Of a stretch of 64,000 nucleotides of DNA, positions 1-12,288 are shown piece by piece. Each line of letters begins with the position of its first letter. Position 1 is the first letter of the stretch. The notes under the pieces were generated by a model that worked only from the letters and a program-made list of their open reading frames with translations, was not told where the DNA came from and ran no database searches. Source of the stretch: Paracentrotus lividus (Eukaryota; Echinodermata; Echinoidea; Camarodonta; Echinidae); contig CALNVZ010003430.1 of the NCBI GenBank assembly GCA_940671915.1, positions 20,857,628 to 20,921,627 of the forward strand, in the 5' to 3' direction. The position numbers were made by a program, and so were the translations under genes.

Positions 1-670
1 GGAAGAAAAAAAAAAAAAAACGAAAGGAATGAGAAAAAAGTATGTGGAGGGGGAAGAAAAAGAAAGGAAAAAGAAAAAAATGAGAAAAGAAAAGAAAAAA
101 AAAAAAAACAAAAAAAAAAAAAAAAAGAAAGGAAAAAGAAAAAGAAAACATGGAAATTGGGGAAAGAAAGAAGAAAAAAGGATAAAAGAAAAAAAGAATC
201 GTAAAATGGAAACAAAAAAAAAAAAAAAACAACGGAGGCAAGAAAAAATAAAGAAAAAAAAAAATAAAAAAGAGAAAAAAGGGAAAAAAAAAAAATTTGA
301 AAAAAGAATAATAAAAAAAATAATTCATAGAAAAAAAAAGAAGGTGAAAAAAAGAAAAGGAATAGAGGAAAGATACAAAAGATAACGTGAAAAGGAAGAT
401 CGAGAAAAAGAAATAGGTATAAACGAGAATGAGAAAGACAAAGAAAAAAAAAGAAGAAAAGGCAAAAAAGAGAGAAAACGAAAGAAAGAGGCATGGAAAG
501 AAAAGAAAAAAAAAAGAAAAAAAAAAAAAAAGAATTGGGGAAAAAGAGGAAAGAAGAAAAGAAAGAAAAAAAGGGAAAAAAAAAAAGAAAAAAAAAAAAA
601 TGAAAAGAAGAAAAAAAAAAAAAAAAAATGAAAAAGAGAAAAAAAAAAAAAAAATGAAAAATAAAAAAAG

Positions 671-701
<31 letters not shown>

Positions 702-2154
702 AATGAAAAAGGAACAGAATAATAAATGAAAAAAAAAGAAACAGCCGAAGGAAAAAGAAGAAAAAATAAAAAAAAAAAAAAAAAGAGAAAAAGGTAAATT
801 AACAAAAAAAGAACGAAAAAAACAAAGAAAACAATCAAAACACATGAAAACATTAGAAAAAAAAAAAAAAGAAAGAAAAAAAAAAGAAAAAAAAAAATAA
901 GAAAAAAAAAAAAAAAAAAAATATGGAAAAAAAAAAAGAAAAAAACAAGAAAGAAAAGAAAAAAAAAAAAAAAAAAAAAACAAAAGAAGAAAAGAATAGA
1001 GTAAAACAAAATAAACAATTGAAAAAGAAACAAGAGAAAAAAAAAAAAATAAAGAAAAAGAAGAAAAAAAAAAGGAAAAAAAAAAAAAAGAAGAGAATAA
1101 AGAAAAGAAAAAAAGACAACAAAAAAAAAGAAATAAAGGAAAAAAACGAAACAAGAAAAAAAAAAAAGAATGAAAGAAAAAAAAAAAAAAAAAAAAGAGA
1201 AGGGATAGGGAGAAAGTTGTTGAAAAATATGGGAAAAAAACTGCTGGGAAAAAAAAAAAAAGAAATGGAAAAAAAAAAAAAAAAGAGAGAAAAGAAAATT
1301 TGAGTGGGAAAAGAAAAGAAAGAAAATATGAAACTGAGGAGAAAAGAAAAAGAAGTGAAAAAAAAACGATAAAGTGAAAAAAAAAAAAAAAAAAAGGGAG
1401 GAAAAAAAAAAAAAAAACGAAATGAAGAAAAAAGGGGAAGGAAACGAAAAGTGAAAAGAGAAAAAAAAGAAAAAAAAGAAAACAAAAAAAAAAAAGTGGG
1501 AAAAATGAAATAAAAAGAGAGAGAAGAAAAGAGGAGGTAAAATGGGGAAAAAATTGATGAAAAAACAATGGGAAAAGAAAAAAAAAAAAAAACGAAACAA
1601 AAAGGAGAAGAAAGAGTAAAAAGAGAAAAAGGAGAAATGGGAAATGAAGAAAAAAGAAAAAGGAAAAGAAAAAGAATAGAAGGAGAAAAGAAAGAACAAT
1701 GGAAAAAAAAAAAGAAGAAAGAAAGGAAGAAAGACAAGAAAATAAAAGAAAAAGGATGGAAAGAGAGAAATGGGTAGAAAAAAAAAAAAAATGAAGGAAA
1801 CGAAAAATAGGAAAAGAAGGAATATGGAAAAAGAAAGAAAAGGAAGAAAAGAAAGAAGGAAAACGGTATGGAAAGATGGAGAAAGAATTGAAAGAAGAAA
1901 AAAGATGATGAAAAAAAATGAGGTGATGGAAAAAAAAAAATGGGGGAGAGACAAATTGGGAGAAAAAGGAGAAAAGAAGTGAAAAAAGAGAAGTGAGAGA
2001 TGATGAAAAGAAAACGAAAAAACTGAAAGAGAAAAAGTGAAGAAAAGAAAAAAAAAAAAAAAAAAAAGAGGAAGAGGACATGGAAAGGAAGATAGAAAGA
2101 AAAAATCTGGATGATGGAAATGAAAAAAAAAAAAAAGAGAAAGAAAGAAGAGAG

Positions 2155-2198
<44 letters not shown>

Positions 2199-5100
2199 AG
2201 AAAAGAAAAGAAATAAAAAAAGAAGAAAAAAGAAAAAAGAGTAGAAAAAAGAAGAGTGGGAAAAGAAAAAGGAGAAAAAAAAAAGAAGAAAAAAACAAAA
2301 AAAGAAAGGTGAAAATAATGGGATGGGAAAAAGGGAAAGAAAAAAAAGTGAAAAAAAAAGAAAGATAAAAAAAGAAAAAGAAAAAAGAAAGTGACAAAAG
2401 AACAAGAAAAAGAAAAGAGGTGGAAAATGGGGGAAAAAGAAAGGAATGGAGAGAAGAGGAAAAAGAAAAAAAAAAAGAAAAATAAGAAAGTGGAAAAAAA
2501 AAAAAAAATAAAAAAAAAAAAAGAAAAAAAGTAAAAAAATAAGAAAAAAAAAACGAAAAAAAAAAATGAGAAAAAAAAAAAGGAAAGAAAGAAAAAGGAA
2601 AAGAGTCGAAAACGTGCGCGAAAAAAACAAAAAAAAAAAAAAATAGGGAAGATATGCGGAAGAGAAAAAAAAAAAAGAAAAGAAAAAGAAAAAACAAAAG
2701 AAAAAATGAAAGGAAAAAAAAAAGAAAAAAGAGAAAGAAAAAAAAAAAAAGAGAAAAAAGAAAAAAAGTGAAAAAAAAAAGATGAAAAAGATAAAGAAGA
2801 GAAAGAAGAAAGTGGAAAGAAAAAAAGGAAAGGAAAAGGGAAAAGAAAAAAAAAAAGAAATGAATTGTGAAAAAACGGGTAAAAAAGGAAAGAAAAATGA
2901 AAAAATGTGAAAAATGAGAAAAAAAAAAAAAATGGGAGAAGAGAAGAAAACGAATAGAAGAAAATAGAGGAGAAAAAAAAAAAAAGAAAAAGAAAAAAAA
3001 AAGAAAGGAAAAAAAAAGAAAAAAAAACAAAAGAATGGGAAAAAAAAAAAGAGAAAAAATTGAAAAAGAAAAGAAAAAAAAAAAACAAAACGCATTTGTT
3101 GAAAGAAAAATGGGTAAAAAAGGAAAAAAACGAGTGACAAAAAAAAGAAGAAATAAAAGAAAAGAAGTGGGTGAAAAAGAGAAAAAGAGGAAGGAAAAGG
3201 AAAAAAAGAAAGAAAGAAAAAGAAGAAGAGGAAAAAAAAGAAAAAGAAAAAAACAAAAAAGAAAAAAAAAAAATAGAGAAATGTGAAAGAGAATAAAAGA
3301 AGAAAAAAAAAGTTGAAGAAAAAAAAAAAAAAAAAAAAAACAATAAAAAAAAAATGGGAAAAAGAAAAAAATAAAAGAAAAAAAGAGAAGAAATGAACGA
3401 TGAAAACATAGAAAATAGAAGAGAAAAAAGAAGGGAAAAAGAAAATGAATAGAAAAAAGCTTGAAGAAAAAATAAAAGAATGAAAGAGGAAGACAAGAAA
3501 GGAAAGAGAAAAAAAAAGTGAAAAATAAATGTAAAGCTGGGAAGAAAAAAAAAAGAGAAAAAAAAAAAAAAAAAAAAGAAATAGAAAATGAAAAGAAAGA
3601 AAAAGAAAAGGGAAGTAAGAAAGGAAAAAAAGAAAAAAAGAAAAAAAAAAGTGGGGGAAGGAAAATGGAAAAAGAAAAAAAAAAAAGAAAAACAAAATGA
3701 AAAGAAAAAAAAGAGAAAAAAGAAAGAAGAATGGAAAAAAAAAATGATGTGAATTTGATGAAGTGGCAATAAAGGGAAAATGAGAAAAAGAAGAAAAAAT
3801 GGAGGAAATATGATAAAAGGAAGAAAAAAATAAATAAAAAATAAAAAAAAAGAGAAAAAAATAGGTGATGGAAAAAAAAAAAGAGAAGAAGAAGAAAAAG
3901 AAGAGGATGAAGAAGAAATAAAAACAAACAAAGGAAAGAACAGTGAACAAGAATAAGAGAAAAAATGTTGAAGAGAAAAAATTATTGTGGAAAAAAAAAA
4001 AGAAAAAAAAAGAGGAAAATATGAAGAATGAAAAAAAGAAAGAAAAAGGAAAAAGAGAGTGAAAAAAAAAAATAAGAAGAAGAAAAAAAAAAAAAAAGGA
4101 AGAACGAGAAAAAGGTGGTGTGTAGAGACAAGTGGGGTTAAAAGCGTCGAGAAAAAAAAGTTGGGGAAATAAAGAAAAAAAAAATGGAAAAGTGAAATAA
4201 AAAGAAAGAAGAGAAATAAAGAAAGGGGAAGGGAAAAAAAAGAAGAAAAAAAAAGAATGGGTAAAAAGAGAGAAGAAATAACGAAAAACAAAAAAAGAAA
4301 AAAAAAAAAGAGAAGGATGCGGGAAGATGTGGTGAGAAAAAGGAGGTCAAAAAAAAAAAAAAAGAAAAAGAAAAAGAAAAAAGAGAAGGAAAATTGATAA
4401 AAAAAGAAAAACAAAAGAGGAAAAAATAAAAGAAAGAGGGGAAAAAAAAAAAATAAAGAAAAAAAAAAAAAAAAGAAAATAAAAAAATGACAAAAAAAAG
4501 AAAAAAACAATCGAATGAAAAACGAGAGATGATAATGAGAAATCAAAGAAAAAAAGAAAGATGTAAAGAAAAAAAAGAAGGAAAATCGCAAAAGAAAAAA
4601 AAAAAAAAAAAAAAGGAAAAGAAAAAAGCAACTAAAAACAAAAAAAAAGATGGTTTGGTTGGGTGGGGAAAAGAGAAAAAAAAAAGATAAAAGAACAAAC
4701 GTAGGAAATGGGAAAATGAGTAGAAAAAAAAACGAGAAAAAAAGAAGAATGGGTGTGGCGATCAAAAACAAAAAAGAACAACTCATAAACACCGCTAAGA
4801 AATAATCGATCAAAAGCAAAGAAATAATGAAGTAGAAAATAAAGAAAGGTGAAAAGCAGAACAGAGAGTGGAGAAAACTCGGAAAGATGAAAAAATGGGT
4901 GTGAAAAAAAAAAATAGTGGAAAAAGATATAAATAGAAAAAATAGAGTGCTGGATGGAAAAGAATAAAAAAAAATGATTGAAGAAAAAGAAATATAAAAT
5001 AAAAAAGAAAAAAGAAACAAAGAAAAGAAAAGAGAAAAGAAAAAAATTGGATGAAGAAAAAAAAAAACAAGAAAGAAAAAGAAAATAAAGAAAATAAAAA

Positions 5101-5713
5101 CTGGAAGAGATAAAAGAGAAGAAAAAAAAGAGAGAGAAGAAAAAAAAAAAAGCGGAAGAAAGAGTGGATCCAAACGAGAAGAAAAAAAAAAGATGATGGG
5201 GAAGAAAGAAAATAGGAGATGGGGAAAAAAAAAAAACAAAGCAGAAGAAAAGGAAAAAAAAAAGACAAAGGAGAGAAAAAATAAAGAAAAAAGCAAAAAG
5301 AAAAACAGAAAAGAATCGATCAGGAGGAACGGGAAAAACAAAAAAAAAAATGAAGTCGAAGGTGGAAAAGAAAAAAAAAAAAAACGACAAAGTGCAAAAA
5401 AAAAAAAAAAAAGAAAAAAAATGAAAAAAAAGGGGGAAAAAACCAGAAGAAAAAGAAAAAAAAAACACCGAAAAAAACAGAAAGGAAGAATAAAAAGAAA
5501 GGAAAAGAAAAAATGAGAGAAAAAAAAAAAAAAGAAAAAAGAATGATGGGAAAAGAGGAAGAAGGGAAAAAAGAAAAAAGTGAAAGATCTAAAAAAGAAA
5601 AAAGAAAGAAAAAGAAGAAAGAATAATAAGAAATAGAAAGAAAAAAAAAAAAGGAAGAAAAAAAAAAAGAAAAAAAAAGAAAGAAATGAAGATAGAAAAA
5701 AAAAAGAGAGATG
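1..5713. repeat. 5.7 kb homopurine low-complexity tract
   Basis: The plus strand is almost entirely A and G, mostly runs of A broken by G, GA, GG or GAAA, with only isolated T and C. There is no fixed repeat unit. It reads open in several frames only because stop codons are rare in such sequence: Lys/Arg/Glu-rich on plus, Phe/Ser/Leu-rich on minus. I see no gene. The left end is cut by the window. A purine-pyrimidine mirror tract of this kind can form triplex (H-DNA) in principle. It could also be a decayed (GAAA)n array or badly resolved low-complexity read sequence. Confidence 0.9.
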
Positions 5714-6140
5714 GGGTAAACTCTTCACTATAAATAAAATAATGAAACTGAACATCATCAGATAGAACAATAAACAATAAACAAAAAAACAAAAAACAAA
5801 GAAAAAACCAAAAAAAAAAAAAACAACAACAGAGTAAAAAATTCGAAACGTGAGACAAAACAGGAACAACACCAAAAAGAAAAAATAGACATAAAAAGAT
5901 AACTAACAAGAAATTGATAGAGTTGATTTGGTTGCGAGAAGGATGAGAGAACGAAAAGAACTAACAAAGACTAACAAGAAAACCGAATAACGAGAAGAAG
6001 AAAATAGGTGAAAAGAAAAAGGAGGATACAGACGGAAGCCTGGGAAAGGGGAAACGAAAAAACAACAAGACAACATACAAAATAGAAGGAAAGAAAAATG
6101 GTGCGGCTGAAGGATATGAATAAAAGAATAATAGATCATA
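5714..6140. other. A-rich transition, no gene
   Basis: Sequence gradually changes from homopurine to ordinary composition, still strongly A-rich with AACAA/AAACAA runs. No coding signal or TIR is seen. Confidence 0.6.
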
Positions 6141-6793
6141 AACTAAATCAAAAAAACCGTATCATGCAAACTGATCAACAATTCTTACCCTGGCAGTCTC
6201 ACCTTGTTCTGCACCCATCGCTTGACTACCTACTAACACTACCACTGAGATAAACCCTGGATATTATACAATGTTATAAAGAAAATACAATTCCTGTTCA
6301 CTCATGCTAAATGACCTAATTAACAAATTCACCTCAAATTCACCAATCTCAACTAGCTAATACTCAAAATTTCCAACATTATGTATCAACATCCATCAAT
6401 TCCATAGCTGCCAAATGACTTTCCGCTATACAAACAATTTGGATTAGGGCAATCCTGTGCACCCTAAATTTCCATACCCTTTCACAAGTGTGAACGTTAG
6501 CTCCCATCTCATGCGCATGACTTATTCTTCAGACTTTGACTTATATGAAATTTGGGTATAATGAGCTTTCCATACATGTATAATTACATTACCTAATACA
6601 AACTTTTTAATTTGCAGCCATTCATAGTGGTATAGTCTTTTGGGACCCCTGTATTTTCTCCATCTGGTCTGGAGAACTATAACTAAGACCATGATAAAGG
6701 TTCATCAATTTCTTTCATCTCCACGAATAGTTTGCTCATACGAACGGACAATACCATTCCACTGCAGAGAAGTCTTCTTCAGGGTGCTATCTC

Positions 6794-7003
6794 AGGGTGC
6801 TATCTCACTTCGCGGAGACGTCTACGCGACAAATAGAAAAATCGTCTCTGCGACGGAAAAAAAGTATTAGAGACGTTCGAGACGTCTCCGAGACGTCTCC
6901 TGAATTTGGACAGGATTTTTTTAAAAATAATTGTCGCGGAGACGCAATTTTTCTCTAATATCTGTCGCGCGGAAGACGTCTCCGCGAAGTGAGATAGCAC
7001 CCT
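6794..7003. mobile_element. ~210 bp TIR element (MITE-like), 'TCGCGGAGAC' family
   Basis: Left end AGGGTGCTATCTCACTTCGC continues CGGAGACGTCT. The right end at 6,970-7,003 is its reverse complement. The interior is rich in the GTCTC/GAGAC and CGCGGAGAC words. The first 13 bases of the TIR are also duplicated directly in front (6,781-6,793). No coding capacity. The class is unknown; the terminal inverted repeats are directly visible. Confidence 0.75.
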
Positions 7004-7243
7004 AACTTCGCGGAAACAAAATTGAGACAGATTTGCAACATAGGCATGTCTCCTCTTTTCGCGGACGACAATCTTGTCCCAAGTACAAAAGGTTAGGTGA
7101 TACAAAGGACGGATTAGCCAGGATTCCATTGTACTAGATCTGTCTCAGTTAGCACACAAATCTGTCGCGGAGACAGATATAGTGCAATAACCACATCGGG
7201 CAAATCTGTCTCAATTTTGTTTCCGCGAAGTGAGATAAAGTGC
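7004..7243. mobile_element. Second fold-back unit of the same family
   Basis: Starts ACTTCGCGGAAACAAAATTG and ends with the reverse complement TTTGTTTCCGCGAAGTGAGA around 7,217-7,236. The ends share the CTTCGCGGA core with the unit to the left but then diverge (AAACAAAATTGAGACAGATTTG instead of GACGTCT). It abuts its neighbours with no unique DNA between, suggesting nested insertion or tandem duplication. Confidence 0.65.
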
Positions 7244-7506
7244 CTATCTCACTTCGCGGAAACAAAATTGAGGACAGATTTGCCCGCATGACTATTATGC
7301 ACTACATCTGTTTCCTCCTGTCTCCGCGACAGCTTGTTTCGCTGCCACGGAGACAATAGTACAACTGCCATGCTGGCAATCGTCTTTGATCACGTAACCT
7401 TTGTATATGTGGTACAACAAAAGATTCGTCGCGGAAATAGATGGAACAATGCCATGCCAGCAAATCTGTCTTCAATTTGTTTCCCGCAAGGAGATAGCAC
7501 CCTTAG
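7244..7506. mobile_element. Third fold-back unit of the same family
   Basis: Starts CTATCTCACTTCGCGGAAAC and ends at AGGAGATAGCACCCT with a diverged copy of the inverse end (CTTCAATTTGTTTCCCGC). Its left end and the right end of the previous unit form a ~40 bp arm hairpin around 7,198-7,285 with a spacer of a few bases. No coding content. Confidence 0.6.
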
Positions 7507-7519
7507 CGATGTTTTGTGC

Positions 7520-7687
7520 AGTAATTTATTATTGCAGCAGCTGTATAAATTCTGCTCTGCGCTCAGCCGCATTCCAACGTTTTTGTTGCGTCTCCCCTCC
7601 TCAGTAATGACGCACTTGTTTATTTACGATTTGATGCCGCACATTGTATACGTTAACTTTACGTTTTATACAGAGTAGAATTGATAT
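7520..7687 (+). mobile_element. Truncated end of the CATATCAATTCTA element
   Basis: The last ~90 bases end AGTAGAATTGATATG and align loosely with the right end of the full element at 60,721-61,715, in the same orientation. The 5' part is diverged or missing. It lies 233 bp before a second, oppositely oriented copy. Confidence 0.5.
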
Positions 7688-7920
7688 GTCTGCACGCCCG
7701 GTTGTGACCTTGGCATGAGCCTGATGAACTTCACCCTTTATGGGAGAATTCGTTAAAATTCAACCACCTGCCCAGATTTTCTGAAATAAATTGGTCACAA
7801 TGAAAAGCGACTTTTAAAGGAAATCAAAAAACTCAAAGGAGAAAAATCAATGATGGAAATAAAAAATGAGAGATAAAAATTCGTGAAATGACTGTTTGAA
7901 AATAAAGATTATGAATACGT

Positions 7921-8895
7921 CATATCAATCTACTCCACGTGAATGTAAATAATGTATGACATAATCTTAACATAACGACGCCGTTCCATTATTTGAGGAG
8001 GGGAAAACGCAACAATTACATCATGAGTTTAGTGGAAATGCACGCAGCTGAAAAACAAAACCCGCGCTAACGGCGGGAAGCGACGCATTGACCATTCATG
8101 CAATTATTACTTAGCGCACAAAAACTCGCCTAAGAAAAACTTCCTGTCGGTCAAAATGGAATTTCAGTCGATCCGTTCGAGGAAATTAGTCCGACATGAA
8201 ATAAATAATTGAACTTTATCATAGTTTTCGTAGGTAGATGCTTCAGACCAGATTGGGGAAAAAGACATTTGGCAAGCCTATAACACCATGTGCTAAAGTG
8301 TAATCAGAATCTTTATTCACATAGATTGATTCCTAACGATTATTATATAAAATAGTGTCTTGTCACATCTTGCCAAGACGCCGTCCACATTCGAATCATG
8401 TTGATATGCGAAATATTGGACCCATCGAGTAAAGATTCGTTTGTCAAATGTTCAAAGTGACAGGACTTTTGTATTAACAATCGAGATGAATGTACCATAT
8501 TTGGAAGCTGAGAATTCAAGCTTTTAAAACTCTTGATCATTAAGTGTATATTAATTATGCGTAATCGAGGAAAGATGACTATGCAGCGTATGAGCTATTT
8601 TGAGAGCAAATTGGCCATATCGCTAGGAATTTGATCTTACTAGGATTTCGAATTGACACAAGTGACAGGACTTTTTTTTTCCCTTTGCAATAAGTTATTC
8701 CTATTTTTAAAAATTCGGACTCTTAGCGTACTTATTCAAGTTGATCATTTTCTTTGAAAAGATAGTTGCTCGCCATAATCAAGAAAACAAATGAAAAAAC
8801 TAGTGCAAAATTACAAAAAGTCTATGGCCGCGTTCGCTTTGCGTACGAGTGATAGCGCGCCTCTTCCCCTTAAGTTTACAACTAGAATTGATATG
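7921..8895 (-). mobile_element. ~975 bp TIR element, copy 1 (inverse of 60,721-61,715)
   Basis: The ends are CATATCAATCTACTCCACGT at left and ACTAGAATTGATATG at right, a ~13 bp TIR (CATATCAATTCTA). The whole body matches the reverse complement of 60,721-61,715. Shared landmarks are the GCGCTAACGGCGGGAAGCG block near 8,065 and the GGCCGCGTTCGCTTTGCGTA block near 8,826. No open reading frame of useful length, so a non-autonomous DNA transposon is the likely class. Confidence 0.85.
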
Positions 8896-9021
8896 GCTCT
8901 GCGGGCGTATTAAGATCGTGGACGGAGTCAGATACAACCTTACATTATTGAAAGCTATACAGCGTATGGTGATACATAATAAAACACAACAATATAAATT
9001 CAATTTTTCATAAGACAGATC

Positions 9022-9402
9022 ATTCATAAAAAGGTGATCGAAACCTCAACCAGCGCCCTCCCTCCCAAATACTCGGAAAGTTACCCCCATTTAAATGGCG
9101 CGGCTGATTGACGTCAAAGATATTGTTAAGGAATGCTACGGCCAGGTCGCATGATTGGGTTTCGCCTTAGAAAACACGTTTGGATTCCAATGTCAGACAA
9201 ATAGACCCCATGTGATCGCTAGGAATTCTAATTGTTATTTATAGAATAGAAAGGGCAAATTCAATTTTTCAACATTTAGCCATTGTAGCATTCCGTTAAC
9301 AATTAATGATGTCATTCACCTGCGCCATTTAAAGTTAGGCGGTATCTTTTCGAGTATTTGGAGGATGGCCTGGTTCGGGGTTCGGATCACCTTTTTAATG
9401 AA
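9022..9402. mobile_element. ~380 bp fold-back element
   Basis: Left arm from 9,022 (CATTCATAAAAAGGTGATCG) and right arm ending AGGTGAT-like at 9,402 (CGGATCACCTTTTTAATG) are inverted copies of about 110-130 bp, including CCAAATACTCG, AAATGGCGC, TGACGTCA/TGATGTCA and GGAATGCTAC words. No coding content. Confidence 0.75.
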
Positions 9403-9541
9403 ATACTTTCGAGATACACACTAAAAATGCTTAAATAGGAATTGTTGTATTATGAACAAATTATTAGCTTTCGTTTTAAATTTAATCTTGGTATTTCATT
9501 TTCTCGGTCCGGTCGGGGACTTTAAGCTATTATTAGAATTA

Positions 9542-10548
9542 GCAATAGGTACATGCAGTAAATATGAGCCAGCAGGTAATATGGCCTCCTGAAGCAAATT
9601 CATGTCGTTGACCGTCGACGATGACCGGTTTGAGCCACCAAATGTTGTTCATAAGAACTGTATACGAAAATATATCGTCGTGAGAGCATCTGATTGCCTG
9701 AAAATTTCTCTTGAGAAAATTGCTAAACAACCAACAAGGTAGGTAAAAACTTACGGCATTTTTTACCCTGATGTAAAATTTGATATTCACAGAATGTGAT
9801 TTTAAAGAGTGTTTGAGGGGTAACCTCAATTGTTTGTATATTTAGTAAGCTTATAGTTTCATTTTGATCACACTACCGCTGTACAGGTAATTTGTTTTAG
9901 TGAAGGGGCTGCAATGTGGCATTGAATGCTTGCCTGACACCAGCAACATTATGCAGTAACATGGGACATCCAAAAAGGCGGAAATGATTCTGGTTACCTT
10001 AGTATTGGGATGAGGCATCAATCTCTTTGCTACGATTATTTTTGGGGGTATATATCACAGTATTTAATTAATATAATAACTCTATTTGTATGGCCTATAT
10101 TGACTTGTTATAATGAAAAAATATTAATAATATTTTAAAAAAGAAATCATGTACAAAATACATAAAATGAAATATATAGTTCAAAGGATTTACTGAAGGG
10201 TCTTAATAATTTCAAATTATATCTTAAAGTTAATGTTTTCAACAGTATTTAAAGCAAATTCCAGACATCGTAGAGTCATTAGTTTTTCAAAAACATACAT
10301 TAAATACATGTCCCCATCATTACCTTTGCACATGCAGGTAATATGGGCACTTTGGTAGTGACGTCAACATTTGAATATTGCAGACAGGGGTGGTGATAAT
10401 TGTTTTTCTTCACAATAAAAGTTAGGAGCAAGTAGTTATTGATTCATATAAACAAAAAATTAGACTGTGTTGTCATTTACGTAATTTTATGCAAATTAGG
10501 CAAAATGAAGCTTAGGGGGCCCATATTACCTGCCATTACCCCTATTGC
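9542..10548. mobile_element. ~1.0 kb element with repeated GGTAATATGG motif
   Basis: Ends are GCAATAGGTACATGCAGTAA at left and TACCTGCCATTACCCCTATTGC (inverse) at right. The motif CAGGTAATATGG occurs near the left end, again at 10,333 and inverted at the right end (CCATATTACCTG). No coding content. It has the architecture shared with four other elements in this window. Confidence 0.6.
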
Positions 10549-11229
10549 AAAAATTCTTAAATTACCACAAAATAAAGATGCTCATTTGATATTAACATTA
10601 TTCATGTTTTTTTTTTAAACTAAAAATAGAGTTCATAGCATATTTGAAAATGTAGTGACGTCATTCATAATCTCGTCAAAATTGCCCTAATTATGATGTG
10701 GAGAATAAGGCCATTATGGTTAGAACCGCTTTCTCTCAACAAGAACTTAGAAAGTCCTTGATCAAACTGACAAAACTTGAACTTGAAAGTAAATAGTAAG
10801 TATCGGTTATGTTTCCTTAGTGATTCTCAATCTTTATGCGGTATTCCCCTTTCATCATTTACAGATTTAACTTATTACATTGAATATATTTCCACATGGA
10901 ACTTATCTACACCCAAAACACAATACAGGCCAAACCATCCTGAAAATGCTCATAAAAACCGAAATTGGTGCCTTACCAAAAAATTTTATTTTTAACAATG
11001 AGATTCTATGAAATATTCAATTTTGATGGCAGATCCATATGGTGGCTGCAATTTTCCTAACCTTGTCACGTTAGTTTACGGTTAGATTTCTTTAATATTT
11101 CACTCGAAAGTTGTTGCGTGTAACTTCTCAGGCGGAGTTCAATTGAATCTCTAGCTGGCGCTATTCAAACTAGATCCTTACACTTTGGGTATATGAGCTT
11201 GATTGTAAGTAAATTTCCGGTATTCCGTT
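10549..11229. other. Gene-less AT-rich stretch
   Basis: No conserved-looking reading frame, RNA gene or clear repeat boundary is visible here. Confidence 0.5.
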
Positions 11230-11350
11230 CCTACACGTACCCTGAATGAATTACATATTGGACCGACCTTTAACATCACCATCCGAAAGACGTGACTGCA
11301 TGGGATTCGAACCCCGGTCCGATACGCAGTCATTTTTATAGGCTTGGTGC
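11230..11350 (-). repeat. tRNA-derived SINE fragment
   Basis: Read on the minus strand it contains GGGGTTCGAATCCCATGCAG, a perfect RNA polymerase III B-box (GGTTCGAATCC), followed by CACGTCTTTCGGATGGTGAT. The same B-box plus CACGTCTTTC-GGTGATG tail recurs at 39,760-39,835. It does not fold into a complete tRNA, so a SINE head is the better reading. Confidence 0.65.
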
Positions 11351-11385
11351 AAATGGCGGACAGTAACCCCCCCCCCCCCCACTCA

Positions 11386-12288
11386 CACTGTAAACAAATT
11401 AGTCATTTGACAATAAAAATTAGTCCGCCTATGTCTGAAATGACTAGAGATTAATAGTCAGAATGACTAATGTTTAGATCATTCAACACTTATTGTTAGC
11501 TAGATGACTAGATAATTAGTCAGTGACTTAGAATTGAATAGTCAATGACTAGATGTTATCATTTCAGACACTTTTGGATTTAGCATGAAAATATAATATA
11601 GATTTTGACTTAGACTTTTCCATATCTTCTCTATCCTGGTTTTCTCTCTTTCCTCTGTGCTTCCTCTTGTTCTCCTTTCACTTTACTGTGTGTCATTCCT
11701 TCACCTCTCACTCTCTTCCTCCTATGCTATTTAATGTATTGGCCTCATAACACATGATATCTTGCAGACTATTTATTAATTTGTAATCATCATTACACAA
11801 ATATCAGAGTATCTGCCATATCGATAATGTTAACTATATGCTATATATTTTTTATAATTTACTTTGTACTATGTAAAAATGAAATTTTGATTCATTATTA
11901 TTAATTATATTAAATGCATAGCCCGATTTATGTTGAATAAAATCTGTTTTTTAAATCAAAAAAGAGATTAGTTGCTTCATTTCTTTTGTGTACATAAATG
12001 TGGCCTTAAAATGATGACCCAACTAAAATAAGTCACTAATATTTGCTTTGTCTGACTAATTAATTCTAGTCATTAGGCTAAATCCAAAAGTGTCTGAAAT
12101 GACTAAACTTAGTCACTCGACTAATTAATTCTAGTCAATCTGACTAATTAATTCTAGTCTTCTGGCTATAATCACAAAAGTGTCTCAAATGACTAACATT
12201 AGTCAATCGACTAAATCAATTCTATGTCATTTCAGACATAGGGCAGGGACTAATTTATTAGTCAAATGACTAATTTATGTTTACAGTG
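11386..12288. mobile_element. ~900 bp TIR element beginning CACTGTAAAC
   Basis: Left end CACTGTAAACAAATTAGTCA and right end TGACTAATTTATGTTTACAGTG are inverted copies. The interior has many GACTAATTAATTCTAGTCA-like blocks and a second inverted pair (TGTCTGAAATGACTA / GTCATTTCAGACA). The flanks CCCCCACTCA and CCCCCACTTA could be a ~10 bp target duplication with one mismatch, although the region is C-rich. No coding content. Confidence 0.85.

Noticed and set aside
853-3927. 1,024-codon open frame on the minus strand and Lys-rich frames on plus
   Set aside because: Translation of a homopurine/homopyrimidine tract; only a few residue types, no domain, no start context.
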